Source of the DNA: G963677325 sp963810555
GTDB lineage: Bacteria; Bacteroidota; Bacteroidia; Bacteroidales; Prolixibacteraceae
Assembly: GCA_963810555.1 (NCBI GenBank)
Contig: CAWENX010000007.1
Coordinates: 636,528-700,527 of the forward strand
Direction: 5' to 3'
DNA: 64,000 nt
Part shown: positions 17,833-26,425 of the stretch, one piece after another
How the letters are laid out: each line of letters starts with the position of its first letter
How positions within the stretch are numbered: position 1 is the stretch's first letter
Position numbers and translations under genes: made by a program
The notes under the pieces: model-generated
Databases searched by the model: none
What the model saw: only the letters and a program-made list of their open reading frames with translations
What the model was told of the DNA's origin: nothing

Positions 17833-18136
17833 CTATTGTTTTCGGGTTTCAGGCAATATTAGCCCTGAACTGTAACTTTATTTACAAACCTGTGCCAATA
17901 ATTTTTGGGTTTGTCATTTTAAAATTTTAATTTTGGTTATAAAGTGAGAAATTTTGGTTTTGCAGTCTTTACTCAAATCAATTATTTCATAACTATTGAC
18001 ACTTAATATGTTTAACAAAAATCTAACAAATGATAGACTGCAATTTCGCAACCTATTTAGTAGTTAGGTTCACATGAGATGGTCGGCGACACTTTCAGGC
18101 TGAAGTCCGACCGTTAAATAATGGAGGATCAATACA
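17833..18136. other. Gap before the aldo/keto reductase
   Basis: Holds a small inverted repeat, TTCAGG...CCTGAA at about 17849-17871, and a GC-richer hairpin GGTCGGCG...GTCCGACC at about 18080-18111 directly ahead of the reductase. No gene is seen. Confidence 0.4.
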
Positions 18137-19078
18137 ATGGTGCAACCCGACAACATTCGATATACGAAGCTACCCCTCAACAACGGATCCGGCACGATCC
18201 CCGCGCTCGGTTTTGGCACACTTATACCCGACCCCGTCGCAACAAGAATGGCTACCAGGGCCGCGATGGAAGCGGGATTTCGCCTGCTTGATACTGCGGA
18301 ACGTTACCGGACTGAAAAAGAGGTTGGCGAAGCGATACAGGAGGTATTCAAGGCGGGGAAGATCAAGCGGGAGGAGGTGTTTATCGCCACGAAGCTCTGG
18401 AACACCAATCATCGTCCGGAACGCGTCAAGCCCGCCTTCGAGGCGAGCCGCAGAAAACTCCAACTCGACTACATCGATCTCTATCTCATTCACACCCCCT
18501 TTGCCTTCCAACCAGGAGACGAGCAGGACCCCAGGGACGCGAACGGAAAGGTGATTTATGACAAAGAGGTGACGTTACTGGATACATGGAGGGCGCTGGA
18601 GGGCTTGGTGGACGAAGGCAAGTGCAGGGCCATCGGATTATCGGACGTTGGCCTGGAACAGGTGAAAGGAATCTTTGAGGCCTCGAGGATCAAACCCGCG
18701 GTAGTTCACGTCGAATCCCATCCTTACCTCCCGGAATGGGAGCTATTGAACTATTGCAAAAACAATGGCATCGTACTTCAAGCCTTCGCGGCGCTGGGGC
18801 ATAGCAGCGAGCCCAATTTGCTGGAAGATCCCGTCATCACCGCCATCGCCCGACGGGTCAACAAGACCCCGGCGCAGGTCTTGCTTGCCTGGGCTATCCA
18901 ACGCGGGACGGCCCTCTTGACCACCTCGAAGACTCCCGGACGGATCATTGAGAACTTTGACGTCTCCACCCTTCCTGAAGACGCCATGCGGGAGATTAGC
19001 GATGGAATCAAGACGCGGGTCAGGTTTAATGCCGTTGTGGAGACTGGCATTCCCGGGTTCATTCCGAGAGGAAAGTGA
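18137..19078 (+). CDS. Aldo/keto reductase, probably imported
   Basis: 313 residues with the full catalytic tetrad: Asp52 and Tyr57 in DTAERYRTE, Lys86 in ATKLWNTNH and His119 in LYLIHTPFAF. The family reduces aldehydes and ketones with NADPH in a TIM barrel. It is much richer in G and C, and in GCG/GAC/CTC-type codons, than its neighbours, and has a classical GGAGG ribosome site ten or so bases ahead of ATG, unusual for this genome. Both suggest recent transfer from a GC-rich donor. Confidence 0.95.
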   Translation: MVQPDNIRYTKLPLNNGSGTIPALGFGTLIPDPVATRMATRAAMEAGFRLLDTAERYRTEKEVGEAIQEVFKAGKIKREEVFIATKLWNTNHRPERVKPAFEASRRKLQLDYIDLYLIHTPFAFQPGDEQDPRDANGKVIYDKEVTLLDTWRALEGLVDEGKCRAIGLSDVGLEQVKGIFEASRIKPAVVHVESHPYLPEWELLNYCKNNGIVLQAFAALGHSSEPNLLEDPVITAIARRVNKTPAQVLLAWAIQRGTALLTTSKTPGRIIENFDVSTLPEDAMREISDGIKTRVRFNAVVETGIPGFIPRGK

Positions 19079-19303
19079 GGTTGAGACAACAATCGCTCCA
19101 AGGGGTAAGCTGTCCGTTTAATTTTCAGAGCCCAAAAAGGTGCTGTACCCAATCCGGCCAGCTGAGATGAGTTTGTGCGTTATCCATTGAATTATTAGTC
19201 TTTAGTATTCTCAGTATAACCGCTATGGTCTGTTTTACACGAAGGGAAGGATTTAACCGATGAACTTCCTGCGAAGTGCTGTTTTTTCTTTACTAATTTA
19301 CCG

Positions 19304-19474
19304 TCAACGATTCACCGAAACCCGGCAGGCAGCGTGCTGTTGCGCTATTGTTTTAGCCTCCTTCTTATACTGAAAATTGATAAACTCTTCGAATGCCGAA
19401 ACATAATTGCGTATCGTATTAGGGTAATCGAACATAATCGTAAGATTATCAGTTATATCAGCAAGACAATTCAT
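19304..19474 (-). pseudogene. Short 56-residue reading frame, possible transposase remnant
   Basis: Reads MNCLADITDNLTIMFDYP and continues with TIRNYVSAFEEFINF, then a Lys-rich end. The LT-x-MF-x-YP-x-x-IR spacing recalls the end region of IS256-type transposases, but the match is short and lacks the catalytic residues. It may equally be a chance frame. It lies just downstream of the yceI-like gene. Confidence 0.25.
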
Positions 19475-19487
19475 GTAATTTAAAATT

Positions 19488-20048
19488 TCATTTTTGTCTG
19501 CTATATCTCATATACACCGACACATTGATTTCCCTTGCCATTTTTATGCCAAACATTTTTGGCAGCTTGATTTTAAAATCCTTCGGTTTCACTATAAACT
19601 GGGATTTCGCACTTAGTTCATCTTTGGTGACCGTCAGGATGCCAGGATGAGAAACCCTCCGTGTTACGTTATGAATGGTGATTTCGCCCGCGACTACGAC
19701 CTGATATTCTCCATATTTATTGAAATCGATATCGGCAAGGTTTAAAATTTTTCCAACAAAATCGGATTCCGGATATCGTTCCGAATTCATGTACTTTTCA
19801 TTGAAGTCCTTCTCAATAGCTTTGTTCTGGAAATGAAAAGATTTTATCATCGCATGGAATTCAACCTCGCCCGTTTTTGTGTTAATGGCACCTTCCACCT
19901 CATGGTTATCGCCCCTGATATTGTCAAAAGGTTTCTTTCCGAAAAATGATACGAATCCCGTGTGGGTACTAAAATCCTGAGCCCTCAGAAAAGAGCTTGT
20001 CAACAGAAACACCCCGGAAAGCAATAACACCTTATATTTTGTAACCAT
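19488..20048 (-). CDS. YceI-family lipid-binding protein
   Basis: 186 residues with a signal peptide (MVTKYKVLLLSGVFLLTSSF) and the YceI lipocalin-like barrel: FSTHTGFVSFFG, EFHAMIKSFHFQNKAIEKDF, EKYMNSERYPESDFVGKI and GEITIHNVTRRVSHPGILT. YceI-like proteins bind isoprenoids or long acyl chains in the periplasm. No operon partner is obvious. Confidence 0.9.
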   Translation of the reverse strand: MVTKYKVLLLSGVFLLTSSFLRAQDFSTHTGFVSFFGKKPFDNIRGDNHEVEGAINTKTGEVEFHAMIKSFHFQNKAIEKDFNEKYMNSERYPESDFVGKILNLADIDFNKYGEYQVVVAGEITIHNVTRRVSHPGILTVTKDELSAKSQFIVKPKDFKIKLPKMFGIKMAREINVSVYMRYSRQK

Positions 20049-20334
20049 TTGAAAATAGAATTTTTAAGCTCAATTTCTAAAAGAATTTCCCTTCAAAGAG
20101 AACTGCAACCTCCTATGATTTTTTTATTGCAATTCTACACAGTGCCTGGTTAAAACTTTAAAAACAGAATGTGTTTATCATCAAAAATACGACACCATAC
20201 ATGAAGCTGAACTATCCGTTTTTGAGTATCCGGAGATGTGATTCAAAAGACGAAGATTACATCCTTCGTTAGGATACATAACCCCATATAAATATGAAAT
20301 TAAGTATCAGCAAACTAAAAAAGCGGCAAAGAAC

Positions 20335-20508
20335 TTAGAGAATTGTCCTCTTTTTTGTCGCAATTCCAATATGTCCACCATGTATTTCCCCGGCCGGTTT
20401 CCATCCCTTACATGCATCAACAGGACGGACATCTATGATACACACAGACGGATTTTCCAATAAAGAAACTACCTCCCCGGTACTTATCTCAGTTTTTGAT
20501 TCATTCAT
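20335..20508 (-). pseudogene. Truncated EanB-like rhodanese, N-terminal piece
   Basis: 57 codons from ATG 20508 to TAA 20335. SVCIIDVRPVDACKGWKP and then EIHGGHIG aligns with KIIDIRQVDAYNGWRLHD and RGGHILG at the start of the intact rhodanese at 22492. Everything after the first ~55 residues, including the catalytic Cys domain, is missing. It lies 14 bases downstream of a DUF427 remnant, on the opposite strand to the intact pair. Confidence 0.75.
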
Positions 20509-20522
20509 TATATTGCACTTAT

Positions 20523-20740
20523 TTATTCAGTCTTAATAATCCGGGCATCTTTCCAGGATATGATTCTTCCCTTAGTAAAATCTGCAAGAGGTCTTAATTC
20601 AGGATAGTACCATTTCGCATCGGCAATGGTTTTGCTGTCCATATTGAGTGTGAGGTATGAGAAAGAGGCGAAACTATCCATTTTTCCATTTTTGATTAAA
20701 TAAAACTTCTACCGGAAATAAATCCTCAATTCGGCAGGCG
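20523..20740 (-). pseudogene. DUF427 remnant, C-terminal two thirds
   Basis: Reads LTLNMDSKTIADAKWYYPEL, then RPLADFTKGRIISWKD, matching the DUF427 core (normally a TNPDAAWYYP strand and an IKGRVAFW end). Upstream in a shifted state, DLFPVEVLFNQKWKNG ends in TAG and corresponds to the YFPxESV region. The N-terminus is gone where the UBP gene's 3' end begins (20741). Confidence 0.6.
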
Positions 20741-21007
20741 CTATTCAGAGAAAAGATCATCAACATAACAATATTCCCAGTTTTCACCAGGCTCAAAGGA
20801 TTTGATAACCGGATGCCCGGTTTTATGGAAATGTTTGGTAGCATGCTTGTTTTTTGAATTATCGCAACAACCAACGTGTCCGCATTCAAGGCAGAGCCTT
20901 AGATGTACCCAGGAATCACCCGTTTTTAAGCATTCTTCGCATCCTTCAGGCGTATTTGCGCTGATATTAATGTCGGCATTCTCAATATGATTGCAGGAAT
21001 ATGCCAT
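20741..21007 (-). CDS. UBP-type zinc finger protein
   Basis: 88 residues made of one UBP-type zinc finger: Cys5/His7 near the start, CEECLKTGDSWVHLRLCLEC, HVGCCDNSKNKHATKHFHKTGHPVI and a final WEYCYVDDLF. The Cys and His spacing fits the eukaryote-like ZnF-UBP fold that binds C-terminal Gly-Gly of ubiquitin; in bacteria its role is unknown. It is likely co-transcribed with the DUF5996 gene 48 bases upstream. Confidence 0.92.
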   Translation of the reverse strand: MAYSCNHIENADINISANTPEGCEECLKTGDSWVHLRLCLECGHVGCCDNSKNKHATKHFHKTGHPVIKSFEPGENWEYCYVDDLFSE

Positions 21008-21055
21008 AACGTTTTATATTAGTTGAAATTATCAAAATTTATAATTCGGTCTGAA

Positions 21056-21973
21056 TTAACCATAAACCTGCTTAACAGGTATTTCAGCTTTTAATGATTC
21101 AACATCCCATCCGCCGGCTCTTGCCCCAATGTCATAAGTTTCGATCAGAAATTTAAGAATTGATTCTGCCGGGTTCCCGGAATCAATCACTTCTTGATAA
21201 TCAATAATATACTCCCTCATATTATTATTATAATATTTTTCACCCTGATGACCTGGAACTTCTATTCCTTCAGGTGCAGGGTAGAAATATGAATAAAAAG
21301 CCGCATGTGGATAATTTTTATCTCCTGGCCAGAATCCGAAAGTGAAGTTTTCCTCGTTTTCTGCAAATTTCAGAATTCTGTCGGCTCCTGCAGGAATCGC
21401 ACACGGTTTTCCCGAAAAACGAGTCTCACATAAATCGAAGGTACCCCAGAAAAAATGCACAGGACTGCTTTTACCACGGAATCCGGATCTGAAGCTTTCG
21501 AATACTTTTTGTACCTGAATAAGAATCTTCCACCAGGTGTGTACGAAGTCTTTATTATACGACTTTTTCCCATTATCCAATTCAAATCTTACCGGATCAG
21601 CAAATTCAGAAGGTAAGGTATTGATCACAATGTTTATTCCCATGGATTTGAGGATATCCGTGAAATCCCTGTAAAATTCTGCCACAGAAGAGGGGAAAAG
21701 TGGAATGACTTTCAACTGGTTATTGCTTAACCGTATGGATAGATTGTGATCGATGAAATTAAATTCAATTTCAAAAACGCCATCCTCATAAGGGATAAGC
21801 CCTGTTGTCATTCCCTTCATATTCAGATAAAAGGCTACCTGCCACCACTGATTTAAAAAAGGATTTAACGCAAGCTTCACCTTACCTATGATCTGCATTT
21901 TCATGTGAAGTGTATCAAGTGTATCGCTCCAATTTTCGTATCGCAATGATGGCCAGGAATTTGTAGAATTCAT
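21056..21973 (-). CDS. DUF5996 family protein
   Basis: 305 residues. Conserved parts are LPALxYxxW-like SWPSLRYENWSDTLDTLH, QIIGKVKLALNPFLNQWWQV, SPVHFFWGTFDLCETRFSG, FWPGDKNYPHAAFYSYFYP and a C-terminal FLIETYDIGARAGGWD. These define the DUF5996 family, which has no established biochemistry. Cytoplasmic, no signal peptide. It heads a short minus-strand unit with the UBP gene. Confidence 0.88.
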   Translation of the reverse strand: MNSTNSWPSLRYENWSDTLDTLHMKMQIIGKVKLALNPFLNQWWQVAFYLNMKGMTTGLIPYEDGVFEIEFNFIDHNLSIRLSNNQLKVIPLFPSSVAEFYRDFTDILKSMGINIVINTLPSEFADPVRFELDNGKKSYNKDFVHTWWKILIQVQKVFESFRSGFRGKSSPVHFFWGTFDLCETRFSGKPCAIPAGADRILKFAENEENFTFGFWPGDKNYPHAAFYSYFYPAPEGIEVPGHQGEKYYNNNMREYIIDYQEVIDSGNPAESILKFLIETYDIGARAGGWDVESLKAEIPVKQVYG

Positions 21974-22335
21974 GACGTTTCTTTTAATTAGAGGTTAACA
22001 AATCCATTTTGTTATTGTTCATGGCAAATCCGGTAAATTTTGTATAAAAGAGAAGACGCGGCCGGAAGCAGGGTTGTTCATCATGATGGAGATTGTCGAG
22101 GGTCATGTGATTGTCGGAATTGTCGTGTCCGCTTTGTTCAGAAACAGGCAAAGCAATCAAATGGGGATTGGAATTAAGGGTTTCGGTCTGCCTTCGCTGA
22201 AGACTCTTTTGCCTTTGGCGCCCGCACAAATAATTAAAAAGATGGGAAATTTTTATTAAATTGAAATACGCTGATTTGAACCAGCGAGCCTCAAAGAGTG
22301 TTAAATAAACATTTGATTATAAAATTACTTTTAAA
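21974..22335. other. Intergenic gap without recognised gene
   Basis: Several short frames occur, none with a domain or good start context. It separates DUF5996 from the diverging DUF427-eanB side. Confidence 0.4.
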
Positions 22336-22472
22336 ATGAAAGTTATTTGGAACGGAAATGTAATTGCTGAGATCAAACCAATCCCGGTGCTTTTTGGCAT
22401 TATCCTGCGCCCACAGGTCTGGCCTGCAGTCTTAAAGTTGGGATGCTTTGGGGAAAGGTGTTCGGGTCATAA
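22336..22472 (+). pseudogene. DUF427 gene with internal deletion
   Basis: Starts as a proper DUF427 N-terminus, MKVIWNGNVIAE, then jumps in another frame to TNPGAFWHYPAPTGLACSLK and GMLWGKVFGS followed by TAA at 22470-22472. The middle of the domain (about 45 residues) is deleted and the join is out of frame. It lies 19 bases ahead of the intact rhodanese gene, the same order as the remnant pair on the other strand. Confidence 0.65.
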
Positions 22473-22491
22473 AGGATTAAATTAGATTTCT

Positions 22492-23844
22492 ATGTTTACT
22501 GAAATAACGACCAGTGAGTTAATGTCCATAATTGCTGCATCAAAAAGCCCCTCTGGAGGAATTGAGGAGGCTTCTTTATTGCCATCGCCACCCTTAAAAA
22601 TCATTGACATTCGTCAGGTAGACGCCTACAATGGATGGAGGCTTCACGATGAAAAGCGTGGCGGACATATCTTAGGAGCAAAAAGTCTATCGGCTAAATG
22701 GGCCAATTACATCGATTGGATTGAAATCGTGCGGTCGAAAGGGATTTTACCTGAACATGAAATCGTGCTGTATGGTTACTCGACAGAGGAAACTGAAAAA
22801 ATTGCAGAACGTTTCTCCCGGGCTGATTACCAAAAAATCAGAGTTTACAACCATTTTCAGGAAGAATGGTCTGTAAATGATGAACTTCCAATGGATTTTC
22901 TTCCAAAATTTCAAAATCTTGTACCGGCAAGTTGGGTGAACGACATCATTTCGGGAAAAATGCCCACTGAAATTGAAGGACAAAAAGTTGTGATTTGTCA
23001 TGCTCATTACCGCAACCGGGATGCTTATTTGAGTGGACATATTCCGGGAGCAATTGATATGGACACACTTGCCCTCGAAGCGCCTGAAACCTGGAACAGA
23101 AGGTCGCCGGAAGAGTTAGAGCAAGCATTGTTACAGCATGGCATTACCTCTGACACCACCGTTATTCTATACGGTAAATTTATGTTCCCCGACAACAATG
23201 ACGAATTCCCGGGAAGTGCTGCCGGTGATATTGGTGCCATCCGTATTGCAATGATTATGATTTATGCAGGTGTGAAAGATGTGAGAGTATTAAATGGTGG
23301 TTTTCAGTCATGGGAAGATGCTGGTTATAAAATCAGCACCGACGATGTTCCCAGGAAACCGGTTACTGATTTTGGCTTGCAAATTCCGGCAAATCCTTCA
23401 ATCATCGTTGATATTAACGAGGCTAAAGAGATGATAAAAGCCAAAGATGCCGACATCGTTTGTGTAAGAAGCTGGTCCGAATACATTGGTGAAGTGAGTG
23501 GTTACAATTATATCGAGAAAAAAGGACGAATTCCGGGAGCTATCTTCGGAAATAGTGGTTCCGATGCCTATCACATGGAAAATTATCGCAACGTCGATCA
23601 TACCGTTCGTGAGTTTCACGAAGTGGCAGAAATTTGGAAAGAAGTGGGTATTGTACCTGAAAAACACCTGGCTTATTATTGTGGCACAGGATGGCGTGGA
23701 AGTGAAGCCTGGTTCAATGCCTGGCTCATGGGTTGGCCGCATGTATCAGTATTCGATGGCGGATGGTTTGAATGGAGCAACGACCCGGAGAACCCATATG
23801 AAACTGGTATTCCTGAAAACCGGAATGCTGAAATATTTTCTTAA
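22492..23844 (+). CDS. eanB: EanB-like triple-rhodanese sulfurtransferase
   Basis: 450 residues forming three rhodanese-like domains (about 1-135, 140-285 and 295-440). Only the last has an active-site Cys: Cys397 in LAYYCGTGWRGSEAW; the equivalent loop of domain 2 reads LYGKFMFPDN and domain 1 has LYGYSTEE. This matches EanB of green sulfur bacteria, which moves sulfur from polysulfide straight to C2 of hercynine to make ergothioneine without oxygen; there too a single Cys preceded by Tyr sits in a CGTGWR loop. It ends 3 bases before an EgtD-like gene, strongly supporting the pathway. A plain thiosulfate sulfurtransferase is the alternative. Confidence 0.82.
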   Translation: MFTEITTSELMSIIAASKSPSGGIEEASLLPSPPLKIIDIRQVDAYNGWRLHDEKRGGHILGAKSLSAKWANYIDWIEIVRSKGILPEHEIVLYGYSTEETEKIAERFSRADYQKIRVYNHFQEEWSVNDELPMDFLPKFQNLVPASWVNDIISGKMPTEIEGQKVVICHAHYRNRDAYLSGHIPGAIDMDTLALEAPETWNRRSPEELEQALLQHGITSDTTVILYGKFMFPDNNDEFPGSAAGDIGAIRIAMIMIYAGVKDVRVLNGGFQSWEDAGYKISTDDVPRKPVTDFGLQIPANPSIIVDINEAKEMIKAKDADIVCVRSWSEYIGEVSGYNYIEKKGRIPGAIFGNSGSDAYHMENYRNVDHTVREFHEVAEIWKEVGIVPEKHLAYYCGTGWRGSEAWFNAWLMGWPHVSVFDGGWFEWSNDPENPYETGIPENRNAEIFS

Positions 23845-23847
23845 AAC

Positions 23848-24810
23848 ATGGAACAGCAAATATTAATCTCCGAAATTGCCAAAGATGCTTTACGAGGACT
23901 TTCTGCAGATCCAAAATTTTTATTGTCGAAATATTTCTATGACGATACCGGTACCTCCATATTTCAGGACATTATGCAAATGCCTGAGTATTACCTGACC
24001 GATTGTGAGTATGAAATATTTACAACCCATAGGAAACAAATTACCGATGCATTCCATCAGGGAGTATTGGGGTTTGATTTGATCGAATTTGGATCGGGTG
24101 ATGGCCTGAAAACAAAAATTCTATTGCAATTTTTGGTTGGAAATTCGGTCGGCTTTCATTATATTCCGGTTGATATCAGCCACAAGGCCAATATTGGATT
24201 AATTGAAAGTCTTAAAATCGAATTGCCTTTTCTGAAAGTCAATGCTAAAACAGGTGATTATTTTCAAGAAGTCAATAAGTTGAATGGTCATTCGGGTCTG
24301 CGAAAAGTTATTCTTTTTCTGGGCTCCAACATTGGAAATTTTACCGATGAAGAAATAAACCTGTTTTTAGCACAGCTCTCAAGTCTTTGTCACAAAGGCG
24401 ATAAAGTGCTGATTGGTTTTGATCTTAAAAAATCGCCGGCCGTGATCATGAAGGCTTATAACGATCCGCATGGTCATACCCGATGTTTTAATCTGAATCA
24501 TTTAATCCGTTTAAACAGGGAACTTAATGCAAATTTTGATCCTGATCAATTCGAACATCACACAGAATATAACCCGGTGACTGGCGAAGTGAAAAGCTTT
24601 CTGGTTTCGAAATCGGAACAAGTAGTTTACATCGCTGATCTGGAGCAAAGTTTTCATTTCAGGAAGTGGGAATCCATATTTATGGAGCTTTCACGTAAAT
24701 TTGATTACGGAACTATTGATATTCTTGCCAAAGATCATGGTTTTAGGGTGGAAACTCAATACACCGATAGGCTGAATTATTTTGTCGATTCATTATGGAT
24801 TAAGGAATAA
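23848..24810 (+). CDS. eanA: EgtD/EanA-like histidine N-alpha-methyltransferase
   Basis: 320 residues, usual for EgtD. The N-terminal signature YFYDDTGTSIFQDIMQMPEY (residues 29-48), the SAM-binding DLIEFGSGDGLKTK (77-90), LFLGSNIGNFTDEE and the C-terminal YTDRLNYFVDSLW are all present. The enzyme trimethylates histidine to hercynine using three SAM. Anaerobes that lack the oxygen-dependent EgtB pair this gene (as eanA) with eanB, exactly the arrangement here; no EgtB-like gene is seen. Likely translationally close-coupled with eanB. Confidence 0.92.
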   Translation: MEQQILISEIAKDALRGLSADPKFLLSKYFYDDTGTSIFQDIMQMPEYYLTDCEYEIFTTHRKQITDAFHQGVLGFDLIEFGSGDGLKTKILLQFLVGNSVGFHYIPVDISHKANIGLIESLKIELPFLKVNAKTGDYFQEVNKLNGHSGLRKVILFLGSNIGNFTDEEINLFLAQLSSLCHKGDKVLIGFDLKKSPAVIMKAYNDPHGHTRCFNLNHLIRLNRELNANFDPDQFEHHTEYNPVTGEVKSFLVSKSEQVVYIADLEQSFHFRKWESIFMELSRKFDYGTIDILAKDHGFRVETQYTDRLNYFVDSLWIKE

Positions 24811-24864
24811 TTGGCTCATTAATTTCAGGATAACCCGAATTAAACCCGATTTAAACAGGATAGT

Positions 24865-26421
24865 ATGGCTCTGCTGAACGATATTTTTAAAACGGTTGCC
24901 GATCGTCGGGAATATCTTTACGAACTGCTTATTCAGCATATTCTTTTAAGCCTTGGCGCCATTGTAATTATTACGATAATTGGTCTGGGTGCCGGCATTG
25001 GCCTTCTGCACAAATCCAAATTACGCCGGATTGTTTTGGGGTTGGTCAATTTTTTATACACCATCCCATCCATTGCCATGTTTGGACTCTTCATTCCATT
25101 TATTGGCATTGGTTATGGAAACGCGCTGGTGGTTCTGGTTATTTATGGATTGCTGCCTGTTATACGCAACACCTATACAGGATTAAGTGAAGTAGATCCG
25201 TTGTTACTCGATGCTGCAAAAGGAATGGGAGCCACTCCAGGGCAGGCTTTTTTACGCATCAGGTGGCCTCTTGCATTCCCTACCATTTTAAGCGGGTTTC
25301 GTACCATGGTGGTAATGACCATCGCGCTGGCAGGATTGGCTTCTTTTATTGGCGCCGGAGGTTTGGGTCAGGCCATTTACCGGGGTATCAATACAAATAA
25401 TTCTTCTCTGATTTTAGTGGGTTCAATTGCGGTGGCCTTGCTCGCATTGGTTGCCGATTTATCCATCGGCGCAATCGGGAATTCGCTGAAATTAAAGGCG
25501 AAGAAAACCGAAAAGAAGAATCGTTTCCTGAAATATTTTGGTCTGCTGATTCTGGCGGGTCTGGTTCTTTTTGTTGCGCTGAAAAATTCCGGCAACTCCT
25601 TCAGAAAAGAAATTGTTGTGGCGTCAAAGCCTACTGCAGAACAGTACATCTTAGGAGAGATCGTTTCACAGATAATTGAAAGCAACACGGATATTCGGGT
25701 CATCCGCAAATTTGGCATTGGTGGCGGTACTTCTAATATCCACCCTGCAATGTTGAAAGGCAAAATCGATATTTATCCTGAATACACAGGAACTGCGTGG
25801 TTGTTTGTTCTGAAAAAACCTCAAATTCATGATCCTGACAGTTTGTATTCAGCTTTAAAAAAAGCCTACCTGGAACAATTCAAGTTTGACTGGGTCTGTC
25901 GGTTGGGTTTCAATAATACTTTTACATTGGCATTACCTGAAACTTTGGCTCAAAGAGAAAATATACGAACCTTTTCAGAGCTTGCTGCAAAAAGCAATCA
26001 ATTTGTGTTTGGTGCTGAATTCGATTTTTTCGAACGCGAAGATGGATTCACCGGACTATGCAAGTTTTATCCATTCAACTTTAAAAAATTAGTGGAGTTG
26101 GATGTGAACCTGAAATTTCAGGCGATCGAAAACCACACTGTTGACGTTATCAACGCCTTTTCAACTGACCCACGCATACGCCAAATGAACCTCCGGGTAC
26201 TGAAAGACGACAAGCTGTTTTTTCCTGCCTACCAGGCTGGTATTGTGATTAGAAACGAAACTCAGCAAAAATATCCGGAATTGAACGGACTACTCGAACG
26301 CCTCGATGGTCTCATTGATGATTCGACCATGCTGCAAATGAATTACGAGGTAGAAATTGAGAAAAAATCGCCCGCTGAGGTTGCACAAACCTTTTTAAAG
26401 TCACACGGATTAATAAAATAG
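24865..26421 (+). CDS. egtU: EgtU-like ABC permease fused to substrate-binding domain
   Basis: 518 residues. Residues about 20-215 are an OpuCB-type permease with five or six membrane segments and the EAA-like loop (LLLDAAKGMGATPGQAFLRI). After another helix (about 225-245), residues 250-518 are an OpuCC/ProX-type binding domain facing the periplasm: VVASKPTAEQYILGEIV and KIDIYPEYTGTAW. Such fusions import betaines (glycine betaine, choline); the EgtU subgroup of the same fusion imports ergothioneine, a trimethylated betaine. Its place beside eanBA favours ergothioneine or hercynine. Binding-pocket residues would have to be compared to decide. Confidence 0.85.
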   Translation: MALLNDIFKTVADRREYLYELLIQHILLSLGAIVIITIIGLGAGIGLLHKSKLRRIVLGLVNFLYTIPSIAMFGLFIPFIGIGYGNALVVLVIYGLLPVIRNTYTGLSEVDPLLLDAAKGMGATPGQAFLRIRWPLAFPTILSGFRTMVVMTIALAGLASFIGAGGLGQAIYRGINTNNSSLILVGSIAVALLALVADLSIGAIGNSLKLKAKKTEKKNRFLKYFGLLILAGLVLFVALKNSGNSFRKEIVVASKPTAEQYILGEIVSQIIESNTDIRVIRKFGIGGGTSNIHPAMLKGKIDIYPEYTGTAWLFVLKKPQIHDPDSLYSALKKAYLEQFKFDWVCRLGFNNTFTLALPETLAQRENIRTFSELAAKSNQFVFGAEFDFFEREDGFTGLCKFYPFNFKKLVELDVNLKFQAIENHTVDVINAFSTDPRIRQMNLRVLKDDKLFFPAYQAGIVIRNETQQKYPELNGLLERLDGLIDDSTMLQMNYEVEIEKKSPAEVAQTFLKSHGLIK

Positions 26422-26425
26422 GGGA

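Noticed and set aside
22336..22485. A 49-residue gene directly upstream of eanB
   Set aside because: Its first 12 residues are the start of DUF427 and the rest is out of frame; it is better read as a deleted DUF427 gene.
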